A DNA stretch of 64,000 nt from Denitrobacterium detoxificans (GCF_001643775.1 NZ_CP011402.1:372001-436000); one strand, 5' to 3'. Counted from the stretch's first letter, positions 50,266 through 58,763 are shown. The notes: a model not told the origin generated them from the sequence alone. Numbers and translations are program-made.

Positions 50266-51279
50266 ATGACGTTCCTTCAAGTTCTCTGGTTCATTCTCAT
50301 CTTCGTTCTCATCGCGGGGTACTTCGTGCTGGATGGCTTCGATTTGGGCGTGGGCGTGCTTTACCCATTTCTGGGCAAGAGCGACGGCGAGAAGGCGTTG
50401 CTACGTCGCGTTATCGGCCCGGTTTGGGATGGCAACGAGGTTTGGCTGCTTACGGCGGGTGGCGCGTTGTTTGCCGCGTTCGCGCCTGCGTATGCATGCA
50501 CGTTCTCGGGGTTCTACCTGGCCATCATGCTGGTTCTGTTTGGCCTGATCGTGCGTGCCGTGTCCTTGGAGCTCTACGCTCATGACAAGGGCAATGCGCA
50601 TATCTGGGATGCCCTGTTTTTCGTGGGCAGCTTGCTTCCGGCGCTTTTGTTCGGCGTGGCCGTGGGAAACGTCATCGAGGGCATCGTTTTGAATGCCAAT
50701 GGCGACTATACGGGCGGGTTCTTTGCCTTGCTCAATCCGTTTGCGCTGGTGTGTGGCGTGCTGGGCCTTGCCCAGTGCTTGCTTCAGGGCGCGGCGTGGA
50801 TTGCGCTGAAGACGCAGCCTGGCAGGTTGCATAGTCTCGCCGTCGCGTTGCGGAAGACGCTTGCGTTGTCTGTGTTGGTGGTATTCGGCCTGGCAACTCT
50901 TGCGTACTTTACGCTTGGCGCCTCGGCTGCAGCGGGTAGTGTTCCTTTTGCCGCGCGTATCGCATGCGTCTGCGTAATCGTGTTGCCCCTCGTGGCGTGC
51001 ATGCTTCTGCGCAATGCGAGCGACCTTGTCCAGTTTGCTCTTTCGAGTCTTGCATGCGTGGGGCTGGTGGCCCTGACCGCCACGACGTTGTTCCCGAATA
51101 TCGTTCCGGCAACCGATGCAGCGTTGTCCATCACAGTGGAGAGTGCGGCTTCCAGCGACGCTGCGCTGGGTGCCATGACGGTCATCACGTGCATTGGCCT
51201 TCCGCTGGTCTTGCTTTATCATTTCCTTGTGTATCGTTCGTTTGCCGGTCGCGTTTCCAGTGATGACGCGGCGGAATGA
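50266..51279 (+). CDS. cydB: Cytochrome bd oxidase subunit II
   Basis: A 337-residue polytopic subunit. The start region FILIFVLIAGYFVLDGFDLGVGVLYPF and the GPVWDGNEVWLLTAGGALFAAF segment are diagnostic of CydB. Located 2 bases behind cydA. No cydC/cydD exporter genes follow, unlike in many Firmicutes. The C-terminus is the usual hydrophobic helix and short tail. Confidence 0.95.
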   Translation: MTFLQVLWFILIFVLIAGYFVLDGFDLGVGVLYPFLGKSDGEKALLRRVIGPVWDGNEVWLLTAGGALFAAFAPAYACTFSGFYLAIMLVLFGLIVRAVSLELYAHDKGNAHIWDALFFVGSLLPALLFGVAVGNVIEGIVLNANGDYTGGFFALLNPFALVCGVLGLAQCLLQGAAWIALKTQPGRLHSLAVALRKTLALSVLVVFGLATLAYFTLGASAAAGSVPFAARIACVCVIVLPLVACMLLRNASDLVQFALSSLACVGLVALTATTLFPNIVPATDAALSITVESAASSDAALGAMTVITCIGLPLVLLYHFLVYRSFAGRVSSDDAAE

Positions 51280-51300
51280 GCCTCGATGGGACAATGATTC

Positions 51301-52635
51301 ATGGATAAGATACTCGTGCTTGTGCGGCATGGGAAAGCGCAAACGCGAAACCAGGACATACCCGATGAACAGCGCGAGCTTACCGAAGCGGGAAGGCGCG
51401 CCTTGCGTGCGCATATGCCGCTTGTAGCCCGTCGTTTGGATTTCGAGGGCGTGGTTCTGGAGCCCGCGCAAATCTGGACGAGTCCCGCCGAGCGTGCGGT
51501 GGGCACGGCCGAAGAGCTGCTTGCTTCGCTGCAGAACGAGGGCTTGCCCATCGAGCCAGAGATGCGCCCTTGCACGTCCTTGCTGGGGCAGAACGAGGAT
51601 ATGTTCCTGGAGGAGCTGCGCAACACGTCATCGCGCGTGGTGTATGCCGTGGGCCATAACCCCATGATCGAAGACATCGCCGAGCGCCTGACGGGCGTTC
51701 ATCTGCCTTTCGCTACGGGTGGTATGGCGGCAATCCGCATTTCCTGGTCTGCGCATGCCGCTGTGGAACAAGAGCCCGATACGCGTTTGCTGTGGTTCGT
51801 GCAGGGTCCCGAGGCAAAGCGCTGGAAGACGCTCATCGAGATGGAGCACAAGCTGAAGTCCGCAAACGAGACGGTTCACAAGCGGCTTATCTCGTTTTTG
51901 GCCGACCCTTCCGATGTGGAGACGATGCACAAGTTTCGCGTGTCCATCCGCACGTTTCGCAGTTTGCTTGCGTTCGTGCGCCCCTTCCAGAAGAAGGGGC
52001 AGAATGCGTCCATGCAGGATGATCTGCGCGAGGTTGTGCGGCTGACGTCGCGTCTGCGCGAGCTTGACGTGCTCTATGCGGAGCTTGCCGAACAGGAGGG
52101 CATAGACCAGGGCCTGCTGAGCGCGGTGAACATCCAGCGCAATGACGAGCGGGGCAGAGTGTATCGCCAGCTCCACGGCAAGAAGGTGCGCAAGCGTCTT
52201 AGCCGCGTATCGGCAGAGGTGAATCGTATCGAATGGAAGCGGCAGTATTCGTGGGGCGGTCTTCCTGCGGGTATTGTGCAGAAGCGCTTCAATGGCATGG
52301 TTTCCGATATCTATGCACGGTTGGGGGCTCTGCATATCGAAGACGCTGAGGAAACGCATACGGTGCGCAAGCGCGCCAAGCGCGTGCGCTATGCGGCCAC
52401 CCAGTTTGCCGACATGCTTACGGCCGACGCCGCGGATGTGTCCGTTGCCATGGAAGAAGTCCAGGATAGCCTGGGCGCTTTGTGCGATGCCCGCGTGAAT
52501 GTCGAGATCGTCGACGACTTTCCCGTGGTGGGGCTTTCGGAAAGCGCATTGCGCGACCTTATGGAGTTCTATGAGAAGAACCGTCGTTTCGTGTTAGCGT
52601 CCACCGGTGGCATAGAGGATGCTCCGCGAGGGTAG
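51301..52635 (+). CDS. SixA-type phosphohistidine phosphatase fused to CHAD domain
   Basis: A 444-residue two-domain protein. Residues 1-165 are a histidine phosphatase of the SixA type (VRHGKAQ with R9-H10-G11, WTSPAERAVGTAE, GHNPMIEDIA with the second catalytic His). About 185-430 is a CHAD domain: helical, rich in conserved His/Arg/Lys (METMHKFRVSIRTFRSLLAF; HTVRKRAKRVRYA), which binds polyphosphate. CHAD proteins are tied to polyphosphate granules and phosphate metabolism. Fusion of a phosphohistidine phosphatase to a polyphosphate binder is uncommon. Starts 21 bases after cydB with GATGGGA only, so translation may be weak; likely cotranscribed. Confidence 0.88.
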   Translation: MDKILVLVRHGKAQTRNQDIPDEQRELTEAGRRALRAHMPLVARRLDFEGVVLEPAQIWTSPAERAVGTAEELLASLQNEGLPIEPEMRPCTSLLGQNEDMFLEELRNTSSRVVYAVGHNPMIEDIAERLTGVHLPFATGGMAAIRISWSAHAAVEQEPDTRLLWFVQGPEAKRWKTLIEMEHKLKSANETVHKRLISFLADPSDVETMHKFRVSIRTFRSLLAFVRPFQKKGQNASMQDDLREVVRLTSRLRELDVLYAELAEQEGIDQGLLSAVNIQRNDERGRVYRQLHGKKVRKRLSRVSAEVNRIEWKRQYSWGGLPAGIVQKRFNGMVSDIYARLGALHIEDAEETHTVRKRAKRVRYAATQFADMLTADAADVSVAMEEVQDSLGALCDARVNVEIVDDFPVVGLSESALRDLMEFYEKNRRFVLASTGGIEDAPRG

Positions 52636-52712
52636 GGCGTTGCCGTTGCTCCCTTGTTCATGGGCGCGTAGATGCTGCTAATCGTGTGCGCTTCGTGAAC
52701 GAAAAATCCCGC

Positions 52713-52741
52713 TTGACCGACTGCGGGGTGATGGGTATAAT
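52713..52741 (+). promoter_or_regulatory. Promoter of tRNA-Phe
   Basis: TTGACC (-35) and TATAAT (-10) with a 17-base spacer, 34 bases before the tRNA: the best promoter match in the window. Confidence 0.85.
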
Positions 52742-52775
52742 TTCAACTCGCGCTTCGATGAGGCGTCACATAACT

Positions 52776-52851
52776 GGTCGGGTAGCTCAGTTGGTAGAGC
52801 AGGGGACTGAAAATCCCCGTGCCGAGGGTTCAAGTCCCCCTCCGACCACCA
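52776..52851 (+). tRNA. tRNA-Phe (anticodon GAA)
   Basis: 76 bases with encoded CCA. Acceptor GGTCGGG / TCCGACC (one G-U), discriminator A, D-arm GCTCAGTTGGTAGAGC, anticodon loop CTGAAAA (anticodon GAA), variable loop GTGCC, T-arm GAGGGTTCAAGTCCCCC. Strong promoter upstream and terminator downstream. Its 3' end is part of a perfect 155-bp duplication. Confidence 0.98.
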
Positions 52852-52861
52852 TGATCGTGCA

Positions 52862-52884
52862 GGCCCCAGCAATGGGGCCTTTTT
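52862..52884 (+). terminator. Terminator of tRNA-Phe
   Basis: GGCCCC / GGGGCC stem with loop AGCAAT followed by TTTTT. An identical duplicate lies at 53036-53058. Confidence 0.9.
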
Positions 52885-53035
52885 CACGTCCGTAAACCCC
52901 GTAGGGACTTGAACCCTGCGAAGGGCGAACGCGCCAGCGGCGCGTTCGGGGCCGAGCGCCGCGACAGCGGCGGGCGAGGCCTGCGGGTTCCGAAGGAACG
53001 CGCCCAAGTCCCCCTCCGACCACCATGATCGTGCA

Positions 53036-53058
53036 GGCCCCAGCAATGGGGCCTTTTT
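53036..53058 (+). terminator. Duplicate of tRNA-Phe terminator
   Basis: Second, identical copy of the tRNA-Phe terminator inside the duplicated cassette; it lacks a complete tRNA in front of it. Confidence 0.85.
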
Positions 53059-53167
53059 CACGTCCGTAAACCCCGTAGGGACTTGAACCCTGCGAAGGGC
53101 GAACGCGCCAGCGGCGCGTTCGGGGCCGAGCGCCGCGACAGCGGCGGGCGAGGCCTGCGCGCGATTT

Positions 53168-53370
53168 GGGCAGAATCGGCCGGCAAAATGTAAAAAATGT
53201 CGCGTATTACACATTGGTCGGCACCCGAGCTGCCGCATGAAAAAAGCGACCTGGGGAAACGCTGATTCGGGTATGGGGGATGGCGTCATTCGGTCCATCA
53301 GAGAGACAAAACAGGGGTTATTCGTGTGTAAAACGCGACATTTTTGCAAAAACGGTCCTCGATTTTGCCC
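53168..53370. repeat. Long-inverted-repeat element, copy C
   Basis: About 203 bp. Ends GGGCAGAATCG / CGATTTTGCCC match at 10 of 11 positions when inverted; inner arms 53193-53212 and 53326-53345 match at 19 of 20 and contain TGTCGCG. Shares GCCGGCAAAATGTAA and CATTTTTGCAAAAACG with copy B (reversed) and the central ACCTGGGGAAA with copy A. Starts 9 bases after the tRNA-Phe duplication. No ORF. The DNA from 53371 to 53522 holds only a TATAAT box (53481-53486) for the next gene. Confidence 0.7.
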
Positions 53371-53522
53371 ATTTTGCCTTTGGCTCCTGCCTGGCTGCTC
53401 CGTTTGAACAAACAAGTCCCCGTTCCTACTCAACTTGTAGTATCTTTGCCGCGGAAATACCGAGTTAGGAGACAATTGTTTATAATAGGCGCACCTGTAG
53501 ATGCAAGGATAGGAGTTATTAC

Positions 53523-54821
53523 ATGCAGGCAGGATACTTTTCTACCGCATGGGCGGATATCAAGTCCACGCAAGGGTGGTTCGGCAAGATGTGCTTGCTC
53601 GCGCTGCTTCAGTTCGTGCCGGTATTCGGCCAGATCGTGCTGCTTGGCTATGCGTATGGCTGGGCGCGTGATATCGCGTGGAACGTGCATAAGCCGCTTC
53701 CCGCGCGCATTTTCGCAAACGAAGACGGCAAGCTGTACCGCCGCGGTTGGTTCCTTTTCCTGGTTGCGCTGGTGATTTCGCTCGTCCCCATGGTCTTCCT
53801 GATCATCTCGGACGTACTTTCCGCCACCTCTTCGGTTGCGTCGTACGCGTCCTATGGCGTTAATGCCGGCGCCGGTGCCGCAGCAGGCTTTTCCATGCTG
53901 TTCTACCTGATTTACCTGGTGGCTACGTTCGCCGCTATGTTCTTTACCTGGGTGGGCTCGATGCGCGCTTCCATTTACGACAACATCAGCGCGGGTCTTC
54001 AGTTTGGCCAGATCTGGAAGATGATGCGTCGCGATGGCGGTGGCCTCTTCCGCATCTTCGGCATGAACCTCATCTTTGGTCTTATCTTCGGCATTATCCT
54101 GTTCGTCCTGAGCATGATCGTGTTTGCAATCTGCTTCGCATCGGTTGCGCCTCAGATCGCTTCCCTGGGCGGTTCTCCGTACTACGATTACTCGTATCCG
54201 TATAGCGTTACGGGGTCGAACCAGTTTGCTGCCGTTCTGTCTGCCATTCTGCCTATGCTGGGCATTCTGTTCGTGTTCATCATCATTCTGGTGTACATTT
54301 GCTGCGTGTTCGATTCGTTCATGGCCATCCTCACCGCCCGTGCGCTGGGCTATTGGACGCGTCAGTTCGACGTTGCCCAGTGGGGTGCTCAGGCCGACCC
54401 CATGCCCTTTGAGGCTCAGCAGCAGGCTCCGTACCAGACGTACCAGCAGCCCTATCAGGCTCAGCAGCCTCAGGCCCAGCCCGTGCAGCAGCCCCAGGCT
54501 CAGCCCACGCAGGCCGCTCCCGTTGCTCAGCCGACCCAGCCTGCAGCCGCTCCCGTGGCACAGCAGGAAGCCCCGGCGGCGCAGCCTGCTCCTCAGGTTG
54601 CTCCCACCACGCCCGTGGTTGCTACGGCTCCCGTGGTGGTTCCTGCTCCCGAGGCCCCGGCAGCTCCTGCGCCTGAAGCTTCGGCTGCGGAACCTGCCGC
54701 CCCTGTCGTCGAGGCCCCGGCCGTTCCCGCTCCCGCAGCGGAAGAGGCGAGCGCGCCGGCGCAGCCTCAGAGTGCTCCTGCCGAAGGCGAGTCCAGCGAA
54801 GGCAGCGCTCCCACGGCGTAA
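53523..54821 (+). CDS. Membrane protein (DUF4013-like) with Pro/Ala/Gln-rich tail
   Basis: A 432-residue protein. Residues 1-280 hold about five membrane helices, with GYAYGWARDIAWNVHKPLP (about residues 40-58) resembling the conserved arginine/LP motif of DUF4013 proteins, and a long glycine/alanine loop. Residues about 295-432 are a low-complexity tail dominated by Gln, Pro, Ala and Val, probably extracytoplasmic or wall-spanning. Function unknown. A TATAAT box and AGGATAGGAG lie upstream; a strong terminator follows. It begins a stretch of envelope-related genes. Confidence 0.75.
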   Translation: MQAGYFSTAWADIKSTQGWFGKMCLLALLQFVPVFGQIVLLGYAYGWARDIAWNVHKPLPARIFANEDGKLYRRGWFLFLVALVISLVPMVFLIISDVLSATSSVASYASYGVNAGAGAAAGFSMLFYLIYLVATFAAMFFTWVGSMRASIYDNISAGLQFGQIWKMMRRDGGGLFRIFGMNLIFGLIFGIILFVLSMIVFAICFASVAPQIASLGGSPYYDYSYPYSVTGSNQFAAVLSAILPMLGILFVFIIILVYICCVFDSFMAILTARALGYWTRQFDVAQWGAQADPMPFEAQQQAPYQTYQQPYQAQQPQAQPVQQPQAQPTQAAPVAQPTQPAAAPVAQQEAPAAQPAPQVAPTTPVVATAPVVVPAPEAPAAPAPEASAAEPAAPVVEAPAVPAPAAEEASAPAQPQSAPAEGESSEGSAPTA

Positions 54822-54853
54822 GCACCCATAGGCACATTGCCCTCATAGCGTTC

Positions 54854-54887
54854 AACGCCCGCATGCCTTGGGTATGCGGGCGTTTTT
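54854..54887 (+). terminator. Intrinsic terminator
   Basis: Perfect 11-bp stem AACGCCCGCAT / ATGCGGGCGTT with a 9-base loop and TTT after it. The 190 bases to the next gene hold no clear additional feature. Confidence 0.85.
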
Positions 54888-55084
54888 GCATGCGGCGGCA
54901 TCGGAATTGCTTTTGTTGTGATTCGTTTTCGTTCCACAACATATGGTGTTCGCATGTGAAGACTGTTTGGTGCGTCTCTGAATAATGCTCTGGTCATTCG
55001 GGTCGGCTAACCGTTAACGCTACAGTTTCCGAAGTTGCTAAACGCCGACTACACATGCACCCTAAATGAAAGAAGAGTCGACGC

Positions 55085-56083
55085 ATGAAGGTACTGTACG
55101 CTAAGCACGTGCGGCCAGCGCAGCGTAATCGCCTCGTGGCGATGCTGGCAGCCTGTATTCTTGTTTGCGGTTTGGTCTTTGCCTCGACCACGCCGTCTTC
55201 CGCGCATGCCAACGCGTCCGCGGGCATTCTGAACAATGGGCTCGATGGTATTACCATCGACATCAATTCCGATCCGTATGCCTATTTCGCCACGAAGCGT
55301 TCAGGCGAATATGCCTATGGCACGCAGGGATGCGCTTGGTTTGCCAGCGCGCGCATCTGCGATCTTACCGGCATCGACGTGACCATTTGGAGCGGCAGCA
55401 ATTGGTATTACTCAAAGTATGCCGACTATGGCTTTTCGACCGGAACGTCGGTTCCCACGGGCAAGGCGCTTGCGTGCTTTACCGATCACGTGCTGGTTAT
55501 CGAAAATGTTTCGGGTGACACTTACACCATTAGCGAAGGCGGCATGAGCAGTGCCGGTTCCGAACATGGCTACTGCCAAATTACCACTATGAGCAGGGAA
55601 GACCTGGAATCTGCGAGTACGCGTGGTTATGGCAGCTTCTTGGGGTACGTGTACTTGGGCGTGAACTTCCCCTCGTGCGAATCGGGGTCCATGTTCCGCC
55701 TGTACAATCCCAATTCCGGCGAGCATTTCTATACTGCGAGCTCGTCCGAGCGCGACAATCTGGTAGTGTGCGGCTGGACGTACGAGGGTGTTGCCTGGAA
55801 CGCTCCTTCGAGCGGCTACGAGGTGTATCGCCTGTACAACCCCAATGGCGGCGATCATCACTACACCATGAGCGCGGAAGAACGCGACTGGCTGATCGGG
55901 CTTGGCTGGCGCTATGAGGGTGTGGGTTGGCATTCCGACACCGCGCAGACCACGCCGCTCTATCGCCTGTACAACCCCAATGCCGAAACGGGTTCGCATC
56001 ACTACACCATGAGCGTCGAAGAGCGCGACGGATTGGTTGCGCTTGGTTGGAACGACGAGGGTATTGGCTGGTACGGTCTGTAG
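55085..56083 (+). CDS. Secreted CHAP-domain protein with three C-terminal wall/surface repeats
   Basis: A 332-residue exported protein. Signal peptide about 1-42 (hydrophobic LVAMLAACILVCGLVFA, cleavage near SAHA-NA). About 65-160 is a CHAP amidase/endopeptidase domain: YGTQGCAWFA with catalytic C83 and TDHVLVIEN with H135, EGG nearby. Residues about 200-332 are three about 43-residue repeats with YRLYNPN...GEHFYT...ERDxLVxLGWxYEGVGW, the DUF5648-type repeat found in surface and lysin-like proteins. Likely a peptidoglycan hydrolase retained at the surface by the repeats. ATG with GAAAGAAGAG upstream. Monocistronic. Confidence 0.85.
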   Translation: MKVLYAKHVRPAQRNRLVAMLAACILVCGLVFASTTPSSAHANASAGILNNGLDGITIDINSDPYAYFATKRSGEYAYGTQGCAWFASARICDLTGIDVTIWSGSNWYYSKYADYGFSTGTSVPTGKALACFTDHVLVIENVSGDTYTISEGGMSSAGSEHGYCQITTMSREDLESASTRGYGSFLGYVYLGVNFPSCESGSMFRLYNPNSGEHFYTASSSERDNLVVCGWTYEGVAWNAPSSGYEVYRLYNPNGGDHHYTMSAEERDWLIGLGWRYEGVGWHSDTAQTTPLYRLYNPNAETGSHHYTMSVEERDGLVALGWNDEGIGWYGL

Positions 56084-56221
56084 CCACGATGGCGAAGCTA
56101 CGGTATCGGGCTGTTTGCCAGGGTTCGTGGAGCCCCGCGCTCGATGTTGAATTATGATATTCACGTTTGTTGGTGCTAGGGGTCCGCGCATTGCGCGACG
56201 CTGGGTGCGGGAAGGAATGGT

Positions 56222-57199
56222 ATGGCCGCCAAGCCCATTATCTGGATAATTTCGCCTTGCTATAACGAAGAGGACGTCCTTCCGTATTCGCTCGAGACCT
56301 TTACACGCAAGATCGACGAACTTGTAGAACGCGATCTCATCTCTCGTCAGAGCCGTGTATGCTTCATCGACGACGGCTCGCGCGATAATACATGGCGCCT
56401 TATCGAGGAGGCCTCGCAGGCCGACCCGCGCGTGATAGGAATCAAGCAGAGCCGCAATCGGGGACATCAGAACTCGCTGCTCTGCGCAATGATGGAAGCG
56501 CGTGGCAAGGTGGATGCGGTGGTGACCATCGACTGCGATGGCCAGGATGACGTCAATGCTATCGACGAGATGGTCCTGCGGTTCCTCGATGGCGACGATG
56601 TCGTATATGGCGTGCGCTCGAATCGCGATTCCGACACGCGTATGAAGCGCGGATCGGCGCAGTTCTTCTACCGTCTCATGAATGCCATGGGCGCTGAAAC
56701 CGTATACAATCACGCCGATTATCGCCTGCTCAGCGCACGGGCCCTCGACGGGCTTGCCGAATATGGCGAGGTGAACCTATACCTGCGAGGCATTATGCCG
56801 CTTGTGGGACTGCCCCATAGCACGGTTGAGTACACGCGCGACGAGCGCGTTGCCGGCGAGAGCCATTACCCTCTTAGGAAGATGCTCCACCTTGCCTTCG
56901 ATGGCATCACGAGCTTTTCCATCAAGCCCGTGCGCATCGTGTCGATGCTCGGCATCATCTTCAGCCTCGTTGGCCTTGTGGGCGTCATCTGGGCAATTGC
57001 ATCCTTTTTCCTGGGTTCCACGATTTCCGGCTGGTCTTCGACGGTGTGTATCATTTGCACTATTGGCGGCATCCAGCTTGTGAGCGTTGGCATTATCGGA
57101 GAGTATCTGGGCAAAGTGTATCTGGAGGTCAAGCGCCGTCCCCGCTATCTGGTCGAGCGACGTACGTGGGATTCAAGCGCGCGCGAGTATAGGGGCTAG
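56222..57199 (+). CDS. Family 2 glycosyltransferase, membrane-anchored (GtrB/DPM-like)
   Basis: A 325-residue enzyme. GT-A catalytic part at about 1-230: IISPCYNEEDVLPYSLE (nucleotide-sugar site), FIDDGSRDNTW, and TIDCDGQDD as the metal-binding DxD-like motif. Two C-terminal membrane helices (about 238-258 and 272-295). Such proteins load a sugar on undecaprenyl phosphate. The next gene, 5 bases downstream, is a polytopic membrane protein of the GT-C kind that could use the lipid-linked sugar. GGGAAGG upstream of ATG. Confidence 0.87.
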   Translation: MAAKPIIWIISPCYNEEDVLPYSLETFTRKIDELVERDLISRQSRVCFIDDGSRDNTWRLIEEASQADPRVIGIKQSRNRGHQNSLLCAMMEARGKVDAVVTIDCDGQDDVNAIDEMVLRFLDGDDVVYGVRSNRDSDTRMKRGSAQFFYRLMNAMGAETVYNHADYRLLSARALDGLAEYGEVNLYLRGIMPLVGLPHSTVEYTRDERVAGESHYPLRKMLHLAFDGITSFSIKPVRIVSMLGIIFSLVGLVGVIWAIASFFLGSTISGWSSTVCIICTIGGIQLVSVGIIGEYLGKVYLEVKRRPRYLVERRTWDSSAREYRG

Positions 57200-57204
57200 T
57201 CATA

Positions 57205-58674
57205 ATGCAGGGAGGTTCGCGTAAGGGCACGAGCGTACTCTGCCGCTTGAATTCCGTTTTCGAGTCGCGCGTTGTGGACGTCGCGCTTCCCGTTATCTGC
57301 ACGTTGGTGTACTTGTCGTTCGCCTTGTCGCTGAGCGCGTACGAAACGCCCGACGAGCCCCTTCGCGAGGCGCTTTCCCTGTTCATCCTTCAGAATGGAA
57401 CGCTTCCGCTGGGCCCCGAACCTTCTATCGTCAATCCTATCTGGGGCTTTTCATACGCGTATACGGCATATGGCCCTTCGTTGGTGGCCGTTCCATTTCT
57501 GGCGATTGCCTCCTTGTTTACCCACGACCTTATCGTGCTCACCATCGTCGTGCGTTTGGTGAACGTCTTGTGCGGTGGCATATGCATATGGGTGACGCTT
57601 CGTATCGGGCGGCGTCTCTTCGATAGTCCCGTGTATGCCGTATTGCTTGCCGTGTTCGTGGGTTTTACTCCTCAATTCGCGTTCATGTCCTCGTATCTCA
57701 ATAACGACGTTCCTTCGGCGCTTGCGTGCGCCGTGATCATCTTGGCTTGGGTGCGAGGTCTGCAGGACGGATGGGATGTGAAGACCTGCGCGCTGCTGGG
57801 TCTGGGAATCGGTCTGTGCGCCATTACGTATTACTTTGGCTTCGGGTTCATCGTCCTTTCCATCGTCGTGTATGGCGTGAGCGCGTTTCGCGCGCATGCG
57901 CGGGAGCAAGTTTCCGTGAAGCGTCTGCTTGCGCTTGCGTTGCTGGTTTTCGCCGTGGCGATGCTCGTAGGCGGCTGGTATTACGTGCGCAACGCGTTTA
58001 TCTACCAGGGCGATATCTTTGGATTCGGGCCCCGCAACGAACTGGCGGAGGCGTGCGCGCAAGTGGGCTTCAAGCCAAGCGACCACGTAACGCCGCGGAA
58101 CCTGGGTTGGTCCGTGGGGCAGATGCTGTTCGAGCCGTGGGGCGAAATCATCTGGTGGAAGTGGACGTTCTACAGCTTCTTCGGTTTGTTTGGCTATATG
58201 AAGCACATGCTTCCCAATGCCATGTACGGCGCATATGGTGTTGTTGTCTTGCTTGCGATTCTGGGAGTGGCGGGTTCCAAAACGATCGCCGTGCGGGGAA
58301 GGCTTCTGCTCCCGCTTGCGCTTGTGGCAAGCGTGCTCTTTGCGGTGGCGTTTGCGGTTTACTATTCTTGGTCGGCTGATTACGAGCCGCAGGGGCGCTA
58401 TCTTTATTCGGCATTCGTTCCGGTGATGATCTTTGCCGTATGCGGCGTTCGTCTTGCGTCTCGAGGGCTGTCTTGGCTGGTCCGTGCAGTGTCGAGCCGA
58501 TGGGCGCATCGTGCCGCGGAGGGCGTTGACGCCATCGTGCGCGTTGCACTGCCACTCGTCGTTGCGGTGCTGTATGTCGTTCTGTTCGCTCTTGCCGTGC
58601 ACGTGGGCCTTTCCCATTGCCTTCTTGGCGCCGATTTCAATACCGATCTTGCTCCGTTCGCGCAGGGGTTCTAG
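57205..58674 (+). CDS. Polytopic membrane protein, DUF2142/GT-C glycosyltransferase-like
   Basis: A 489-residue protein with about 11-12 membrane helices. After the first helix comes YETPDEPLREA (about residues 52-62), an acidic pair in the first outer loop as in GT-C and DUF2142 proteins, where Asp-Glu acts in catalysis or metal binding. The large loop between later helices holds WSADYEPQGRYLYSAF, typical of DUF2142. Paired with a lipid-sugar synthase it likely transfers a sugar to an envelope polymer or protein. Acceptor unknown. Ends the envelope cluster; a -10 box for purE follows. Confidence 0.8.
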   Translation: MQGGSRKGTSVLCRLNSVFESRVVDVALPVICTLVYLSFALSLSAYETPDEPLREALSLFILQNGTLPLGPEPSIVNPIWGFSYAYTAYGPSLVAVPFLAIASLFTHDLIVLTIVVRLVNVLCGGICIWVTLRIGRRLFDSPVYAVLLAVFVGFTPQFAFMSSYLNNDVPSALACAVIILAWVRGLQDGWDVKTCALLGLGIGLCAITYYFGFGFIVLSIVVYGVSAFRAHAREQVSVKRLLALALLVFAVAMLVGGWYYVRNAFIYQGDIFGFGPRNELAEACAQVGFKPSDHVTPRNLGWSVGQMLFEPWGEIIWWKWTFYSFFGLFGYMKHMLPNAMYGAYGVVVLLAILGVAGSKTIAVRGRLLLPLALVASVLFAVAFAVYYSWSADYEPQGRYLYSAFVPVMIFAVCGVRLASRGLSWLVRAVSSRWAHRAAEGVDAIVRVALPLVVAVLYVVLFALAVHVGLSHCLLGADFNTDLAPFAQGF

Positions 58675-58757
58675 GCGATACGCGTAGGGTTACGCCGTAT
58701 GGTTTGGAGCCTGTCTCCATACGTCGCACTTTCGCGCGCTGGAGTGCCTTGCAATGC

Positions 58758-58763
58758 TAGAAT
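58758..58763 (+). promoter_or_regulatory. -10 box of purE operon
   Basis: TAGAAT within CAATGCTAGAATG, the same 13-mer as before the amidohydrolase gene, 40 bases upstream of purE. Confidence 0.4.

Larger units (their letters stand above)
52831..53159. repeat. 155-bp perfect direct duplication of tRNA-Phe tail and palindromic cassette
   Basis: 52831-52985 and 53005-53159 are identical. Each copy runs from the T-loop CAAGTCCCC through CCA, the terminator, an inverted T-arm GGGACTTGAACCC (first copy about 52902-52914), and palindromes CGAACGCGCC-AGC-GGCGCGTTCG and CGCCGC-GACA-GCGGCG. A 19-base joint (52986-53004) with GGTTCC-GAA-GGAACG separates them. Thus the tRNA 3' third exists once in the gene and once as a stand-alone copy with its own terminator. 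Confidence 0.85.

Noticed and set aside
52831-53159. CRISPR-like direct repeats
   Set aside because: Only two long copies, with a 19-base joint, and each contains a tRNA end; no cas genes.
52678-53475. 265-codon minus-strand frame with internal protein repeats over tRNA-Phe and its duplication
   Set aside because: The repeats merely translate the duplicated tRNA tail; the frame runs antisense through a tRNA and two terminators.
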